Shown: positions 27,527 through 35,919, counted from the first letter of the stretch. The stretch: 46,257 bases of DNA from an uncultured Acidimicrobiales bacterium (GCA_905477545.1 CAJQGN010000105.1:1-46257); one strand, 5' to 3'. The notes: generated by a model from the sequence alone, not told the origin. Made by a program: numbers and translations.

Positions 27527-28327
27527 TTACCATCGCATTTGGCTTATCGGACCCTGACCAAATCCAAGTTCCCACTCGGCACCACGAGAAATTGCATGAG
27601 TTGTGAACTCATGAGCCAAAAAAATTGCATCTAGAACAGATGAGCCTTTCGCCAGCTCGGCAGCGACCACAGCTGAAAGCGTATCGCCCGAACCGCGAAC
27701 ATTAGTAGTTTTGATTTTTGGTCGTTCTAACATCGTAGTCTTTCCAGCACAAACCGCAACGTCTACAGCGGCCGTTCCGCTTCTCCTTCCCCCAGTGATT
27801 ACGACAGCCTCCGGACCCGCGTCTATTAGCTCGTAGGCCGCCTCCTCTATAGCAGTTAAATCATCTCCAAGCACACGCCCTAGCAATCTGCCAGCCTCCA
27901 GATGGTTAGGCGTTATTACTTTCGCCTTGGGCAGTAATAACTCGCTGATGAGCATCTCAGTTTTGGCTTCATAGAGCCCATCTCCATGCATATTGACAAG
28001 AACGGGATCCATCACCAACAATGGTAATTTCCCCTCCCCAGCGAGAGTTGCGATAGCCCTAACATTCAATTCTGTATACAAGAATCCAGTTTTCGTCGCC
28101 CGAACCGAAAAGTCCGCTAGCACTGCTTCTATTTGAGCGAGAACAATTTCCGGCGGCATAGCTAACGCTGACTTGAACTCATAAGTATTTTGTGCCGAAA
28201 CAACCGTCAGCGCACAAACCCCATGGACCCCACATGCGGCAAAGGTACGAAGGTCAGCCTGCAAACCAGCCCCTCCTGCAGAATCAGATCCAGAGATAGT
28301 TAGCACAACAGCGGGGGACTCAGTCAA
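27527..28327 (-). CDS. thiD: Hydroxymethylpyrimidine/phosphomethylpyrimidine kinase (ThiD-like)
   Basis: This 266-residue ribokinase-fold kinase opens with ISGSDSAGGAGLQADLRTF, the ThiD/PdxK signature. It phosphorylates hydroxymethylpyrimidine and its monophosphate for thiamine synthesis, or pyridoxal-type substrates. In most ThiD proteins the anion-hole motif is GTGC; here it reads RGSGDTLSAV, with Asp instead of Cys as in other PfkB-type kinases. A pyridoxine/pyridoxal kinase role is therefore a live alternative. The start is TTG at 28327 with a GAGGAAAC ribosome-binding-like sequence upstream. It heads the thiD-mutase-lipoprotein-ABC-F run and is divergent from the AcoX-like gene. Confidence 0.82.
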   Translation of the reverse strand: MTESPAVVLTISGSDSAGGAGLQADLRTFAACGVHGVCALTVVSAQNTYEFKSALAMPPEIVLAQIEAVLADFSVRATKTGFLYTELNVRAIATLAGEGKLPLLVMDPVLVNMHGDGLYEAKTEMLISELLLPKAKVITPNHLEAGRLLGRVLGDDLTAIEEAAYELIDAGPEAVVITGGRRSGTAAVDVAVCAGKTTMLERPKIKTTNVRGSGDTLSAVVAAELAKGSSVLDAIFLAHEFTTHAISRGAEWELGFGQGPISQMRW

Positions 28328-28400
28328 AGTTTCCTCATAATTATTCTGCCGGTTAGGAGGCTAATTCCCACTGCCACGACATGGGGACTAAATTAGCTGT

Positions 28401-29378
28401 ATGCCTATTAGCATCGGTATCATAGCGAACCCAGTGTCAGGACGCGACGTTAGACGCGTCGCAGCTCGAGGCGGAGTTTCTACTGCGGAAGACAAACGTA
28501 ACCGAATCTCTAGAGCGGTCATCGGCGCTGTAACTGCTGGAGCTAACCACATTGTCGCTATGCAGGAACCGTTTAACATAGCTACGGGTGCTCTAGCGGA
28601 TCTCAATGTAGATGCAGAACTCGAAATTCTTGATGTTGGAGCAAACGTAAGCCCATTAGATACAGCAAAAGCTGCTCAAGCGATGCGTAATCGCGGGGTA
28701 CAAGTGGTCATTACATTGGGCGGGGACGGCACGAACAGAACCATTGCTAAAATTTGGCCTGATGTAACACTGGTTCCGATGTCTACAGGAACAAACAACG
28801 TGTTCCCCAGTCTCGTAGAACCTACCGTGGCTGGCGCCGCCGCTGGTTTAGTAGCGTCTGGGATTGCTGATCTTGAAGCCGTTGCTCCGAGATCCAAAAT
28901 GATTCATGTCCAACTAGCTGAGAGCAGATCCGATATCGCCCTTATAGATGCCGTGACTTTGGTAGATGACTTTGCAGGAAACAAGATGCCAGTAAAACCA
29001 TTAAGTCTAAGGCAGCTTGTCGTATCACAAGCTAGGCCTGACACAATCGGAGTTTCTTCGATAGTCGGTTTGATTGAACGATGCGAAACCAAAGATGACT
29101 TTGCTCTTATTGCGACTTGTGGCCCTGGCGGAAAATTAATTAAGGCTCCGGTAGCGCCCGGCCTGTATCAGAGCGTTCCAGTTTTAGGTGTTCAAAGGGT
29201 GGACCTATCTGAGCCTGTCTCCTTACTTAAAGACACGGTTCTGGCTTTTGATGGTGATCGAGAGCATTTGATTGGTCCTACAGACCATGTGACTGCAAGA
29301 GTCGAACGAGATGGTCCTCGAGTCGTGAATGTTTCCGCAGCTTTGACCCAAGGCGCCGAACGAGGAGCGTTTAACTAA
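28401..29378 (+). CDS. AcoX/NAD-kinase-like protein
   Basis: This 325-residue protein belongs to the ATP-NAD/AcoX kinase fold. The N-terminus is GIIANPVSGRDVRR, the nucleotide-binding motif is TLGGDGTNR, and the MSTGTNNVFP segment is a family mark. It resembles AcoX, a protein of unknown biochemical role first seen in acetoin catabolic operons, more than canonical NAD kinase, because the NAD-contacting GxGD and NE/D motifs are not in their usual context. No acetoin dehydrogenase genes are nearby. The ATG is at 28401. Confidence 0.75.
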   Translation: MPISIGIIANPVSGRDVRRVAARGGVSTAEDKRNRISRAVIGAVTAGANHIVAMQEPFNIATGALADLNVDAELEILDVGANVSPLDTAKAAQAMRNRGVQVVITLGGDGTNRTIAKIWPDVTLVPMSTGTNNVFPSLVEPTVAGAAAGLVASGIADLEAVAPRSKMIHVQLAESRSDIALIDAVTLVDDFAGNKMPVKPLSLRQLVVSQARPDTIGVSSIVGLIERCETKDDFALIATCGPGGKLIKAPVAPGLYQSVPVLGVQRVDLSEPVSLLKDTVLAFDGDREHLIGPTDHVTARVERDGPRVVNVSAALTQGAERGAFN

Positions 29379-29429
29379 TCGCAGAAAGTGTGCAGCAAAG
29401 TGAATTTTGATACTTCAACTTTCTCACCA

Positions 29430-30731
29430 TTAGCTAGATCCTAATACCTCTGCCTCGAACAACGGATTAGCATCTAAGGATCTCATTTCTGATGGTAATT
29501 GATCGCGCGCTTCCTGGTGAAATTCACGATCTGAGTCGAGGGAATACGGGTAAACTTTTATTCCACTGCGAATCAAGGGAACATGCAGCGATCTAGCATC
29601 TGCCGGACCGGGATGATTGTCCTCTACTAATACTTCCTTAAACGCTACTCCTTTTTGCAAAACTCTATAAGGACGAACCACTCCGCCTCTGGTTGCTTTA
29701 CCTTCAGAGGATTTAGCGACTGGTACTACCGGTTCATAGGTTCCAGAGAGTCGGGCTACAGCTACTAATTTATAAACCATGCCAGCCGTTGCATGTCCAG
29801 AGCCAACTACAAGTTGTGTTCCAACTCCGTATCCGTCTATTGGCTTATTCAAAAGATCTGCGATTCGGTATTCGTCTAGATCACCAGAAACTACGATCCG
29901 AGTAGCTTCGGCACCGCCTTCATCGAGTCTTTCTCGCGCTCGCAGTGCCTCATGGGCCAGGTCGCCTGAATCAATACGAATAGCACCTGGAACTCCTCCA
30001 AGACGTTTTGCGGCCGCTAAGGCTCGATCGATTCCGGTTTCAATTTCGTAGGTATCGACTAGCAGAGTCGTGTCAAGACCATGAGCTCTTATCTGAGCTT
30101 CAAAAGCTTCTTCTTCGTCAAGGTGCGCCAAAATAAATGCGTGCGCCGAAGTTCCAGCAGTTGGAATGCCGTACCTGATGCCAGCTTCCATATTTGAGGT
30201 AGTGTCAAACCCAACTAGCCATGCGGCTCTAGCTGCTGCAACAGCAGCTTGCTCGTGAGTCCTTCGTCCCCCCATCTCAATTAGATGCCTTCCATCTGCC
30301 ACATCATGCATACGAGCAGCAGCTGAAGCGACAGCACAATCATGATTGAGTACCGAGAGAACGAGCGTCTCTAAAAGCAAACCAGCTCCGAATTGACAGT
30401 CAACTCTTAGCACAGGGCTTCCAGGCACGTATAGATCACCCTCTCTATAGCTCCACACATCACCCTCGAACCGAAAGTTCTCAACGTGCGAGAGGAGTTC
30501 ATCACTAAATCTGCCTAATCCCGCTAAGTACTCGAGTTGCTCGCCTGAGAAAGTAAAATCAGCTAGTAAGTCAGCGAGGCGATTTGGTCCGGAAACGACT
30601 CCATAGCCACGACCTGGCGGCAGTCTTCTGGCGAAAACTTCAAAAGTGGCTCGTCGTTGCGCGACCTTCGAGCCAAGAGCGGCATCTAACATTGTTAATT
30701 CGTAAAGATCCGTTAGGAGGGCTGTACCCAT
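29430..30731 (-). CDS. pncB: Nicotinate phosphoribosyltransferase
   Basis: This enzyme joins nicotinate and PRPP to give nicotinate mononucleotide in the Preiss-Handler NAD salvage pathway. The N-terminus TALLTDLYELTM, the EMGGRRTHEQAAVAAARAA segment, GTSAHAFI with the phosphorylatable His, and IRIDSGDLA for PRPP binding identify the family. The 433 residues are normal for the short actinobacterial type. The ATG at 30731 is chosen because the protein then begins MGTALLTDLYE like its relatives; an ATG six codons upstream (30749) also exists. It is divergent from the aminotransferase gene. Confidence 0.93.
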   Translation of the reverse strand: MGTALLTDLYELTMLDAALGSKVAQRRATFEVFARRLPPGRGYGVVSGPNRLADLLADFTFSGEQLEYLAGLGRFSDELLSHVENFRFEGDVWSYREGDLYVPGSPVLRVDCQFGAGLLLETLVLSVLNHDCAVASAAARMHDVADGRHLIEMGGRRTHEQAAVAAARAAWLVGFDTTSNMEAGIRYGIPTAGTSAHAFILAHLDEEEAFEAQIRAHGLDTTLLVDTYEIETGIDRALAAAKRLGGVPGAIRIDSGDLAHEALRARERLDEGGAEATRIVVSGDLDEYRIADLLNKPIDGYGVGTQLVVGSGHATAGMVYKLVAVARLSGTYEPVVPVAKSSEGKATRGGVVRPYRVLQKGVAFKEVLVEDNHPGPADARSLHVPLIRSGIKVYPYSLDSDREFHQEARDQLPSEMRSLDANPLFEAEVLGSS

Positions 30732-30932
30732 ATTCCAATAATGGATCACCTTTGCTCTTAAAGGCTAATTAATTTCGATCTTCCTACACTGAATTTGTTT
30801 TCGAGTGTTATCTCAACATGCTTTTTGAACAGAATAATCTACTACTTCTTGCATTGAAGTTAGGGTCAGTTAGTTTTCAACTTTGGTAATCAAAAATTAG
30901 GTTATTTGGCCCAAAACCCCCACAATTGCTTT

Positions 30933-32084
30933 ATGGTAATTAAGGTTTCATCGAGAACAGATATTTCTCCCTTCCATGTGATGGAAGTCATGCGAGCAGC
31001 CGCAGATCGCGAAGCACAGGGAGAGAGAGTTCTGCATCTTGAAGTGGGACAGCCTTCATCTCCTGCTCCTATGAAGGCGCGATTAGCAGCAATCCAAGCG
31101 ATAGAGAATGACGTACTCGGCTACACTTCGGCTGTTGGGATTAGAGAACTAAGGGAGCGCATAAGCGAGCATTATTTAGCTTGGTACAAAACGGACATAG
31201 ACCCTGACCGCGTAATTTTGACTATGGGAGCAAGCGGAGCATTCACCTTGGCGTTTCTCGCCTGCTTCGAGGTGGGAGATCGAGTGGTGGTTCCCTCCCC
31301 CGGTTATCCATGCTACCGAAATACACTCAAAGCTTTAGGGATAGAGGTTGTAGACCTTCAGGTGGGACCAGAAACAAGGTTCCAACCATCTTCATCTATG
31401 TTAGACAACTTGGGTCCCATCGACGGCCTGGTAATAGCTAGTCCATCTAATCCAACTGGAACAATGCTTCTACCCCAAGAGCTTCGATCGCTAATTAGTT
31501 GGTGTGAGAGCCACGAGGTAAGGCTGATTTCCGATGAAATCTACCATGGCATTACTTTTGGTTTATCCGCAGGTAGCGCTATTAGCCACTGGGATCAAGC
31601 TGTCGTCGTCAACAGCTTTTCAAAATACTTTTCAATGACTGGATGGCGTCTCGGTTGGCTCATACTTCCAGAGAATCTTATTTCCCCAGTTGAGAGACTT
31701 GCGCAAAATGCCTATATCGCTGCACCCAGCATTTCCCAATATGCGGCGCTTGGAGCATTCAACAATCTCGATGAGCTCGAAAATAATATTGCTAACTACG
31801 CTAGAAATAGGCAGATGCTTCTCGAAGGGTTGCCTCTGCTAGGGATAACTAAGCTTGCTCCAGCTGATGGAGCTTTTTACATATATGCAGATGTCTCTGC
31901 CTTCACCAGCGATAGCCAAGAGCTTGCTGCTTCCTGGCTCAAAGACTTCAACATCGCTACCACCCCTGGAATCGACTTTGACTTGCAAAATGGACATAAA
32001 TATATCCGTTTTTCTTTCGCCGGTTCCAGCGAAGATATCGAGGAAACCTTAGAGAGGCTAAACACGTGGGCACAACAAGACTAA
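30933..32084 (+). CDS. Class I/II pyridoxal-phosphate aminotransferase
   Basis: This 383-residue fold-type I aminotransferase carries IASPSNPTGTM for cofactor positioning and the Schiff-base lysine at 231 within NSFSKYFSMTGWRLGW. SPGYPCYRN and GAFYIYAD are further class I marks. The closest general type is aspartate/tyrosine-like aminotransferase; the amino donor cannot be deduced. The open frame extends to a TTG at 30906, but the ATG at 30933 (MVIKVSSRT) matches the family start. No gene follows on this strand for about 3 kb. Confidence 0.9.
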   Translation: MVIKVSSRTDISPFHVMEVMRAAADREAQGERVLHLEVGQPSSPAPMKARLAAIQAIENDVLGYTSAVGIRELRERISEHYLAWYKTDIDPDRVILTMGASGAFTLAFLACFEVGDRVVVPSPGYPCYRNTLKALGIEVVDLQVGPETRFQPSSSMLDNLGPIDGLVIASPSNPTGTMLLPQELRSLISWCESHEVRLISDEIYHGITFGLSAGSAISHWDQAVVVNSFSKYFSMTGWRLGWLILPENLISPVERLAQNAYIAAPSISQYAALGAFNNLDELENNIANYARNRQMLLEGLPLLGITKLAPADGAFYIYADVSAFTSDSQELAASWLKDFNIATTPGIDFDLQNGHKYIRFSFAGSSEDIEETLERLNTWAQQD

Positions 32085-32525
32085 TCCTAGAGAAGTTGTC
32101 TACTTAGTCTCTAGTTGCTATCTAATTCGGAATTACATTCATTTTCGGTTGGAACATATTATTTGTTATTTTCTCGATTCCAAGCCCTTTCATGTCCGCA
32201 GAGCAGTTCTGCATGTGTCGAACTCGCATCGAAATTTCACTACAGAAAGTAATGCAACGAGGGCATTCAAATTCAAGAAGTTCGGTTATTTTCACAGACC
32301 CAAGTCCTACTACTGGATGGCCTCAAATAAAGTAGCGAAATCACCTGATCCTAAGTAACGCTTTTCAAAGAGTCGCCGCACAACTGTCTTGTGAATACTA
32401 TCTATCGGGGCCATTCTTAACTAGCACACGTCTAGTTATGCAAAGGACTGCTCGGTATTTGTTTAGATCGCAGAAGTGTGTTTCACAAAAATATGTCCGC
32501 TCAGCACCGCCCTTAAATCAACACG
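32085..32525. other. 441-base gap between aminotransferase and acyl-CoA dehydrogenase
   Basis: This stretch lies between two convergent genes. I see no tRNA, terminator or repeat that I can defend. The one interesting element is a 57-codon cysteine-containing minus-strand frame at 32122-32295, listed separately. A longer plus-strand frame over the same bases (32149-32358, TTG start) has no recognisable feature. Confidence 0.6.
32122..32295 (-). CDS. Small Cys-containing ORF (57 aa), candidate
   Basis: This GTG-initiated frame of 57 codons encodes a hydrophilic protein with ECPRCITFC followed 16 residues later by NCSADM, that is four cysteines that could bind zinc. The protein-like composition, with acidic residues before and basic residues after the CxxC, and the position in an otherwise empty gap make it worth noting. 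No family is recognised, no good ribosome-binding site is seen, and the GTG start is a guess because no ATG exists at the 5' end. Confidence 0.3.
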   Translation of the reverse strand: MKITELLEFECPRCITFCSEISMRVRHMQNCSADMKGLGIEKITNNMFQPKMNVIPN

Positions 32526-33734
32526 TTAAAGCCGGCGGTCATCTTTTCGATTTTCTCGCCAACTTTTGCCCGATTCAACATCAATGTCGTGTGGTAAACC
32601 AAGTACCCGTTCAGCAATAATATTTCGCTGGACTTCAGACGTTCCACCACCGATAGTCAAAGCGGGAGAGAAAAGAAAACCACCATGCCAATTGTTCCAA
32701 CCCTCTACAGCACTTTGTCCTACAGGAAATTCTGGTGACTGGCCAAGCGGACCCGCGTTTGTTAGAACCCCATGGGTTCCGGCTAAATCCTTTGCCAAAC
32801 CCATAATGTTCTTTCCATGATCATCAGCCAAAGCCTTACGGACCGAAGCTTCTGGACCCGGTTGCCGTCCCTTTAGGCGAGCACTCAGCGTGCGAAGTCT
32901 AATCAGCCGAAGTATTTCGCCTTCTATGTACAATCGTGACGTCTTGTCTCTTTGAATTTTATCTTCAATTCCACCCGCATTTTTGATTACTCCAATGAGA
33001 TCATTAGCGCTCGGCCCGCTGCCCCATAAAGCGCCTTCGCCGGAAAGGGAAACTCTCTCGTTTCCCAAGGTCACTTTTGCCAGCCGCCAACCGTCGTTCT
33101 CTTCTCCGATCCGGTTCTCTAGCGGCAGCTCCATTTCCGTAAAATATGTTTGGTTAAACGAGTAGGCAGTAGTCATGTCAACGATTGGTTGTAGTTCGAG
33201 ACCCGGAGCATCCATCGGGCAGATGAAATAGGAAACTCCACGATGCTTCGCTACGTCTACGTCAGTTCGAGCAATTAGAATGCCAAACTTACTTTTGTGA
33301 GCACCCGATGACCAGATTTTGGAACCATTCACAATGTATCTATCCCCATCGCGAATGGCTCTCGTTCCCAAATTAGCTAGGTCCGACCCGCTATCCGGTT
33401 CACTAAATAACTGACACCAAATCTCCTCTCCCGTCAGAATTGGCCACAAATAACGTTCTTGCTGTTCTACAGTTCCGCCATACAAAATAGTGGGTCCAGC
33501 CCAGCCCAACCCGATACCACCTGCCGCACGCCTTACACCTGCAACAGCAAGCTCTTCATCAATAATCAATTGGTGGATCGGGTCTGCGCCGAGGCCGTAA
33601 GGTTTAGGCCAGTGTGGCGCCACGTAACCAGCTCGCGCTAGTTGCTCTTGAGTTGGTCTATCGCCGTGAGACCCTAGCCACTCTCGTATTTCTAATCTGC
33701 GAGTATCGCTGCTATCTGGCCAGTCGAAGTCCAT
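32526..33734 (-). CDS. Acyl-CoA dehydrogenase
   Basis: This 402-residue FAD enzyme oxidises an acyl-CoA thioester at the alpha-beta bond. The flavin-contact segment QLFSEPDSGSDLANLGTRA, the beta-barrel middle domain NGSKIWSSGAHKSKFGI, and the C-terminal GGGTSEVQRNIIAERVLGLP are all typical. It resembles the actinobacterial FadE group found in pairs in sterol and branched-chain degradation, but there is no adjacent partner gene here. The ATG is at 33734. A strong terminator-like hairpin lies 57 bases upstream (33791-33824), so it either has its own promoter in the intervening bases or is controlled by readthrough. Confidence 0.92.
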   Translation of the reverse strand: MDFDWPDSSDTRRLEIREWLGSHGDRPTQEQLARAGYVAPHWPKPYGLGADPIHQLIIDEELAVAGVRRAAGGIGLGWAGPTILYGGTVEQQERYLWPILTGEEIWCQLFSEPDSGSDLANLGTRAIRDGDRYIVNGSKIWSSGAHKSKFGILIARTDVDVAKHRGVSYFICPMDAPGLELQPIVDMTTAYSFNQTYFTEMELPLENRIGEENDGWRLAKVTLGNERVSLSGEGALWGSGPSANDLIGVIKNAGGIEDKIQRDKTSRLYIEGEILRLIRLRTLSARLKGRQPGPEASVRKALADDHGKNIMGLAKDLAGTHGVLTNAGPLGQSPEFPVGQSAVEGWNNWHGGFLFSPALTIGGGTSEVQRNIIAERVLGLPHDIDVESGKSWRENRKDDRRL

Positions 33735-33790
33735 GCCTTGACAATACGATAATATTCAATATTTGGAGCATAATTTGGTTTAAGAAAAAC

Positions 33791-33824
33791 AATGCCCCGG
33801 TTTCAGATACGAAACCAGGGCATT
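33791..33824 (-). terminator. Strong intrinsic terminator, minus strand
   Basis: AATGCCC-GGTTTC and GAAACC-GGGCATT form a 13-bp stem with one C/A mismatch around a 6-base loop. On the minus strand it is followed by GTTTTTCTT, a U-rich tract, which fixes its orientation. It would end the transcript that covers the structured 33.8-34.1 kb segment, 57 bases before the acyl-CoA dehydrogenase ATG. Confidence 0.85.
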
Positions 33825-34016
33825 AGATTGTCACACGATAATTTTCCATTGTCATCAGTTGCCCTGAAACGATCAGGACTAATGATCCAATTCGATATGT
33901 GAGGACCGGCACATACAGCATCGAGTTCAGTGGTCCGGGTTAGAGTCGCTACCTAGATCTATTCAATGAGAATAGATTTGAAGCTTCCTCCTAATTGGCA
34001 GGCCGCCTCAGCGCCC

Positions 34017-34066
34017 GACCACCTCCAGAGTCCTACTTTGTTTAGCCATTGGTATGGACCACCTCC
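34017..34066 (-). repeat. Tandem GGAGGTGGTC repeat pair (40-base period)
   Basis: On the minus strand GGAGGTGGTC occurs at 34066-34057 and again at 34026-34017. Each copy is an extended Shine-Dalgarno sequence, so on the opposite strand both read ACCACCTCC, close to the 16S rRNA 3' tail. The first copy is followed after 7 further bases by the ATG of the 13-codon frame. The second copy lies inside that frame. Confidence 0.55.
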
Positions 34067-34124
34067 TCTCTCTGCGTTGCTTAGATCTTGACACAAATAA
34101 AACTAGAAATCAGAACAATCATCA

Positions 34125-35030
34125 TTAACTCATATTCGCGAAGGGCGACCTGACGGCCTCCGCAACTGCTTGAGCCGCAAGGTGTGAAACCAAATCCACT
34201 GAAGCTTCAACTTGTTGGGTAGCTAAAACAAAGAGAGCGTCTCCATCGACCGAAGTGTGAGGAGGGTCAATACTTCTCGCAATACCAGTGTGAGCCATAT
34301 CACTTACCCTGCATGCCTCCGGCTTACTTAGAATTGCATTGGTCACAACGCAACCGATAGTCGTATTGGTTCGTTCTTCCCCACTCTCCATGGCATTAAT
34401 TTCGGCGAGCGAAGCGTAGGGGTACCGCAAGGCTTCACTTCCGGCATTAGACCCAGCAAGAATCGATCCATCGGAATCAACAACGTCTCCGAAAGCATTT
34501 ACCGCTACGACTACTCCTACGGTAACTTCACCCCACTTTACTACTGCGACACCTTGCCCTCCAGGTGATGCGAATTCTCGACCACAAGCTTTACCAACGG
34601 TGCAACCTCGCCCTACTCCATTTAGGCCGACCGGCGGGTCGTCTTCGCTCGCTGCATCGCAAGCCAGACGTCCCGCTTGAGGTCCCGGTCGCTTTGCATC
34701 ATTGGAGGTCAAGTCATATACGACCGCCGCGCCAACTACCGGCACTATTCCTGCTTGAAGCTTCAGACCGCGTCCGTGTTCGACGCACCAATCAGTAACT
34801 CCATCGGCGGCAGCGAGTCCAAATACGCTGTTTCCGCAAAGCACGACACCGTGGCACTCGACGCCGCTGGCAGACGGACCCAATGCTGCAGCTTCTCTTG
34901 TACCCGGAGCGCCGCCTCTAACTGCGATAGCACCCAAAGAGCCCGGCGGGGGCAAAACCACTGTTACGCCAGTCGCTACTTCATCATCTGTCCAACAACC
35001 TACGAGAACGCCATTAATACCAAGAGCCAT
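34125..35030 (-). CDS. P1-family (DmpA/NylC-like) N-terminal-nucleophile hydrolase
   Basis: This 301-residue enzyme of the P1/S58 family self-cleaves to expose an N-terminal nucleophile and then hydrolyses amides or N-terminal peptide bonds. Family marks are GVLVGCWTDDEVATGVTVVLPP at the start, GVECHGVVLCGNSVFGLAAADGV, and the processing region ERTNTTIGCVVTNA. The Asn-Thr junction there resembles the NylC (6-aminohexanoate oligomer hydrolase) cleavage site rather than the Gly-Ser of DmpA. The ATG at 35030 is preferred; the frame reaches 35072 but the extra 14 residues are not family sequence. It is divergent from nei. Confidence 0.85.
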   Translation of the reverse strand: MALGINGVLVGCWTDDEVATGVTVVLPPPGSLGAIAVRGGAPGTREAAALGPSASGVECHGVVLCGNSVFGLAAADGVTDWCVEHGRGLKLQAGIVPVVGAAVVYDLTSNDAKRPGPQAGRLACDAASEDDPPVGLNGVGRGCTVGKACGREFASPGGQGVAVVKWGEVTVGVVVAVNAFGDVVDSDGSILAGSNAGSEALRYPYASLAEINAMESGEERTNTTIGCVVTNAILSKPEACRVSDMAHTGIARSIDPPHTSVDGDALFVLATQQVEASVDLVSHLAAQAVAEAVRSPFANMS

Positions 35031-35112
35031 AACTAAGAACCCTATTCCTATTACACAAGATGGAGACGACACATCACACCCAATAAGATCAATTAACTAG
35101 TTAGGAACGCTT

Positions 35113-35919
35113 ATGCCAGAGGGCCATACAATCCACCGGTTATCTCGAGATTTGAAGCAAGACCTTAAAAATATTTTCGTGGCTGCCAGCTCACCACAGG
35201 GCAGATTCGCAGAAGGAGCGCGTCTAATCGATGGGAAAGAGCTCATCCGGAGTGAAGCCTGGGGAAAGCACCTTTTCCTGAGTTTCGGCCATCAACAATC
35301 TGTAGCTGCACTCGTCCATATTCATCTTGGACTAATTGGTAAATTTCGGCCAAAGACCCTCGATACCGAAACTAAAGAAAGCATTCGCCTAAGACTCAAA
35401 GGCAATGAAAGCTTTTGGGATCTAACTGGCCCCCAAGATTGTCGTCTTATCGATAAATCAGAATACTTTCATTTAATTGAGCGCCTTGGGCCAGATCCAT
35501 TACGACGAGGTTCTAACGTTAAGGATTTTCAAGCTTCACTCATTCAAAAAAAAGTTCCAATCGGAGCTGCGCTTTTGGATCAGTCAATTGTTGCTGGTAT
35601 CGGCAATGTTTATAGAGCAGAGTTTCTATTCCTTCACGGCATCAACCCAAACCGTGAGGCTAGCAAAGTAAGTACCTCGGAAGCAGCGGACCTCTGGTTC
35701 ACATTTCAAGAATTACTCAGGATAGGTGTTCGTCTAAATCGAATAGTGACCGTGTCTCAAGATGATGGCGGAGCAACTCCAGGAAGACTTCCAAGAAAGC
35801 GATCGTTGTATGTGTACAAACGTGAAGGGTTGCCGTGCCGGCGATGCTCTAATGAAATAACAATAGGAAAAATTGGAGGTCGTAGCTGCTGGTGGTGCTC
35901 GGTCTGTCAGCCTATTTGA
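35113..35919 (+). CDS. nei: Fpg/Nei-family DNA glycosylase (endonuclease VIII-like)
   Basis: This base-excision repair glycosylase/AP lyase removes oxidised bases. Cleavage of the initiator Met exposes Pro, and the N-terminus PEGHTIHRLSRDL with Glu at position 3 is the Nei-type catalytic end. EAWGKHLFLSF carries the beta-hairpin lysine. VAGIGNVYRAEFLF is the helix-two-turn-helix. The C-terminal zinc finger is CRRC...CWWCSVC. PEGHT (not PELPE) puts it in the Nei branch common in actinobacteria. An AGGA Shine-Dalgarno lies just before the ATG. Confidence 0.92.
   Translation: MPEGHTIHRLSRDLKQDLKNIFVAASSPQGRFAEGARLIDGKELIRSEAWGKHLFLSFGHQQSVAALVHIHLGLIGKFRPKTLDTETKESIRLRLKGNESFWDLTGPQDCRLIDKSEYFHLIERLGPDPLRRGSNVKDFQASLIQKKVPIGAALLDQSIVAGIGNVYRAEFLFLHGINPNREASKVSTSEAADLWFTFQELLRIGVRLNRIVTVSQDDGGATPGRLPRKRSLYVYKREGLPCRRCSNEITIGKIGGRSCWWCSVCQPI

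Larger units (their letters stand above)
33791..34085 (-). ncRNA. Candidate structured RNA or leader/attenuator, unidentified
   Basis: On the minus strand this roughly 295-base segment holds several local stems: an 8-bp perfect hairpin ATCTATTC/GAATAGAT (33957-33977), a CCTGA/TCAGG hairpin (33863-33877), a GGACC/GGTCC pair, and the 13-bp terminator. Two GGAGGTGGTC repeats and a 13-codon frame (MAKQSRTLEVVGR, 34008-34049) lie at its 5' end. It could be a free-standing small RNA, a long 3' UTR of the peptidase gene, or a 5' attenuator of the acyl-CoA dehydrogenase gene. The 5' end is not defined; 34085 is an estimate. Confidence 0.45.
33735..34124. other. 390-base non-coding gap with RNA-like structure
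   Basis: This gap lies between the P1 peptidase and acyl-CoA dehydrogenase genes, both on the minus strand. It has no open frame above 60 codons with coding character, but it is rich in hairpins and contains a tandem 10-base repeat, ending in a strong minus-strand terminator. See the separate entries for the terminator, the repeats and the candidate RNA. No known RNA (tmRNA, RNase P, SRP, 6S, common riboswitches) could be matched by eye. Confidence 0.6.

Noticed and set aside
32149..32358. 69-codon plus-strand frame in the 32.1-32.5 kb gap
   Set aside because: It begins with TTG, has no recognisable feature, and the opposite strand gives a more protein-like cysteine-containing frame.
33791..34124. 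tmRNA, RNase P RNA, SRP RNA or a cobalamin riboswitch in the 33.8-34.1 kb gap
   Set aside because: None of their invariant sequences could be found by eye on either strand.
34677..35036. 119-codon plus-strand frame opposite the P1 peptidase
   Set aside because: It is a shadow of a well-supported family member on the minus strand.
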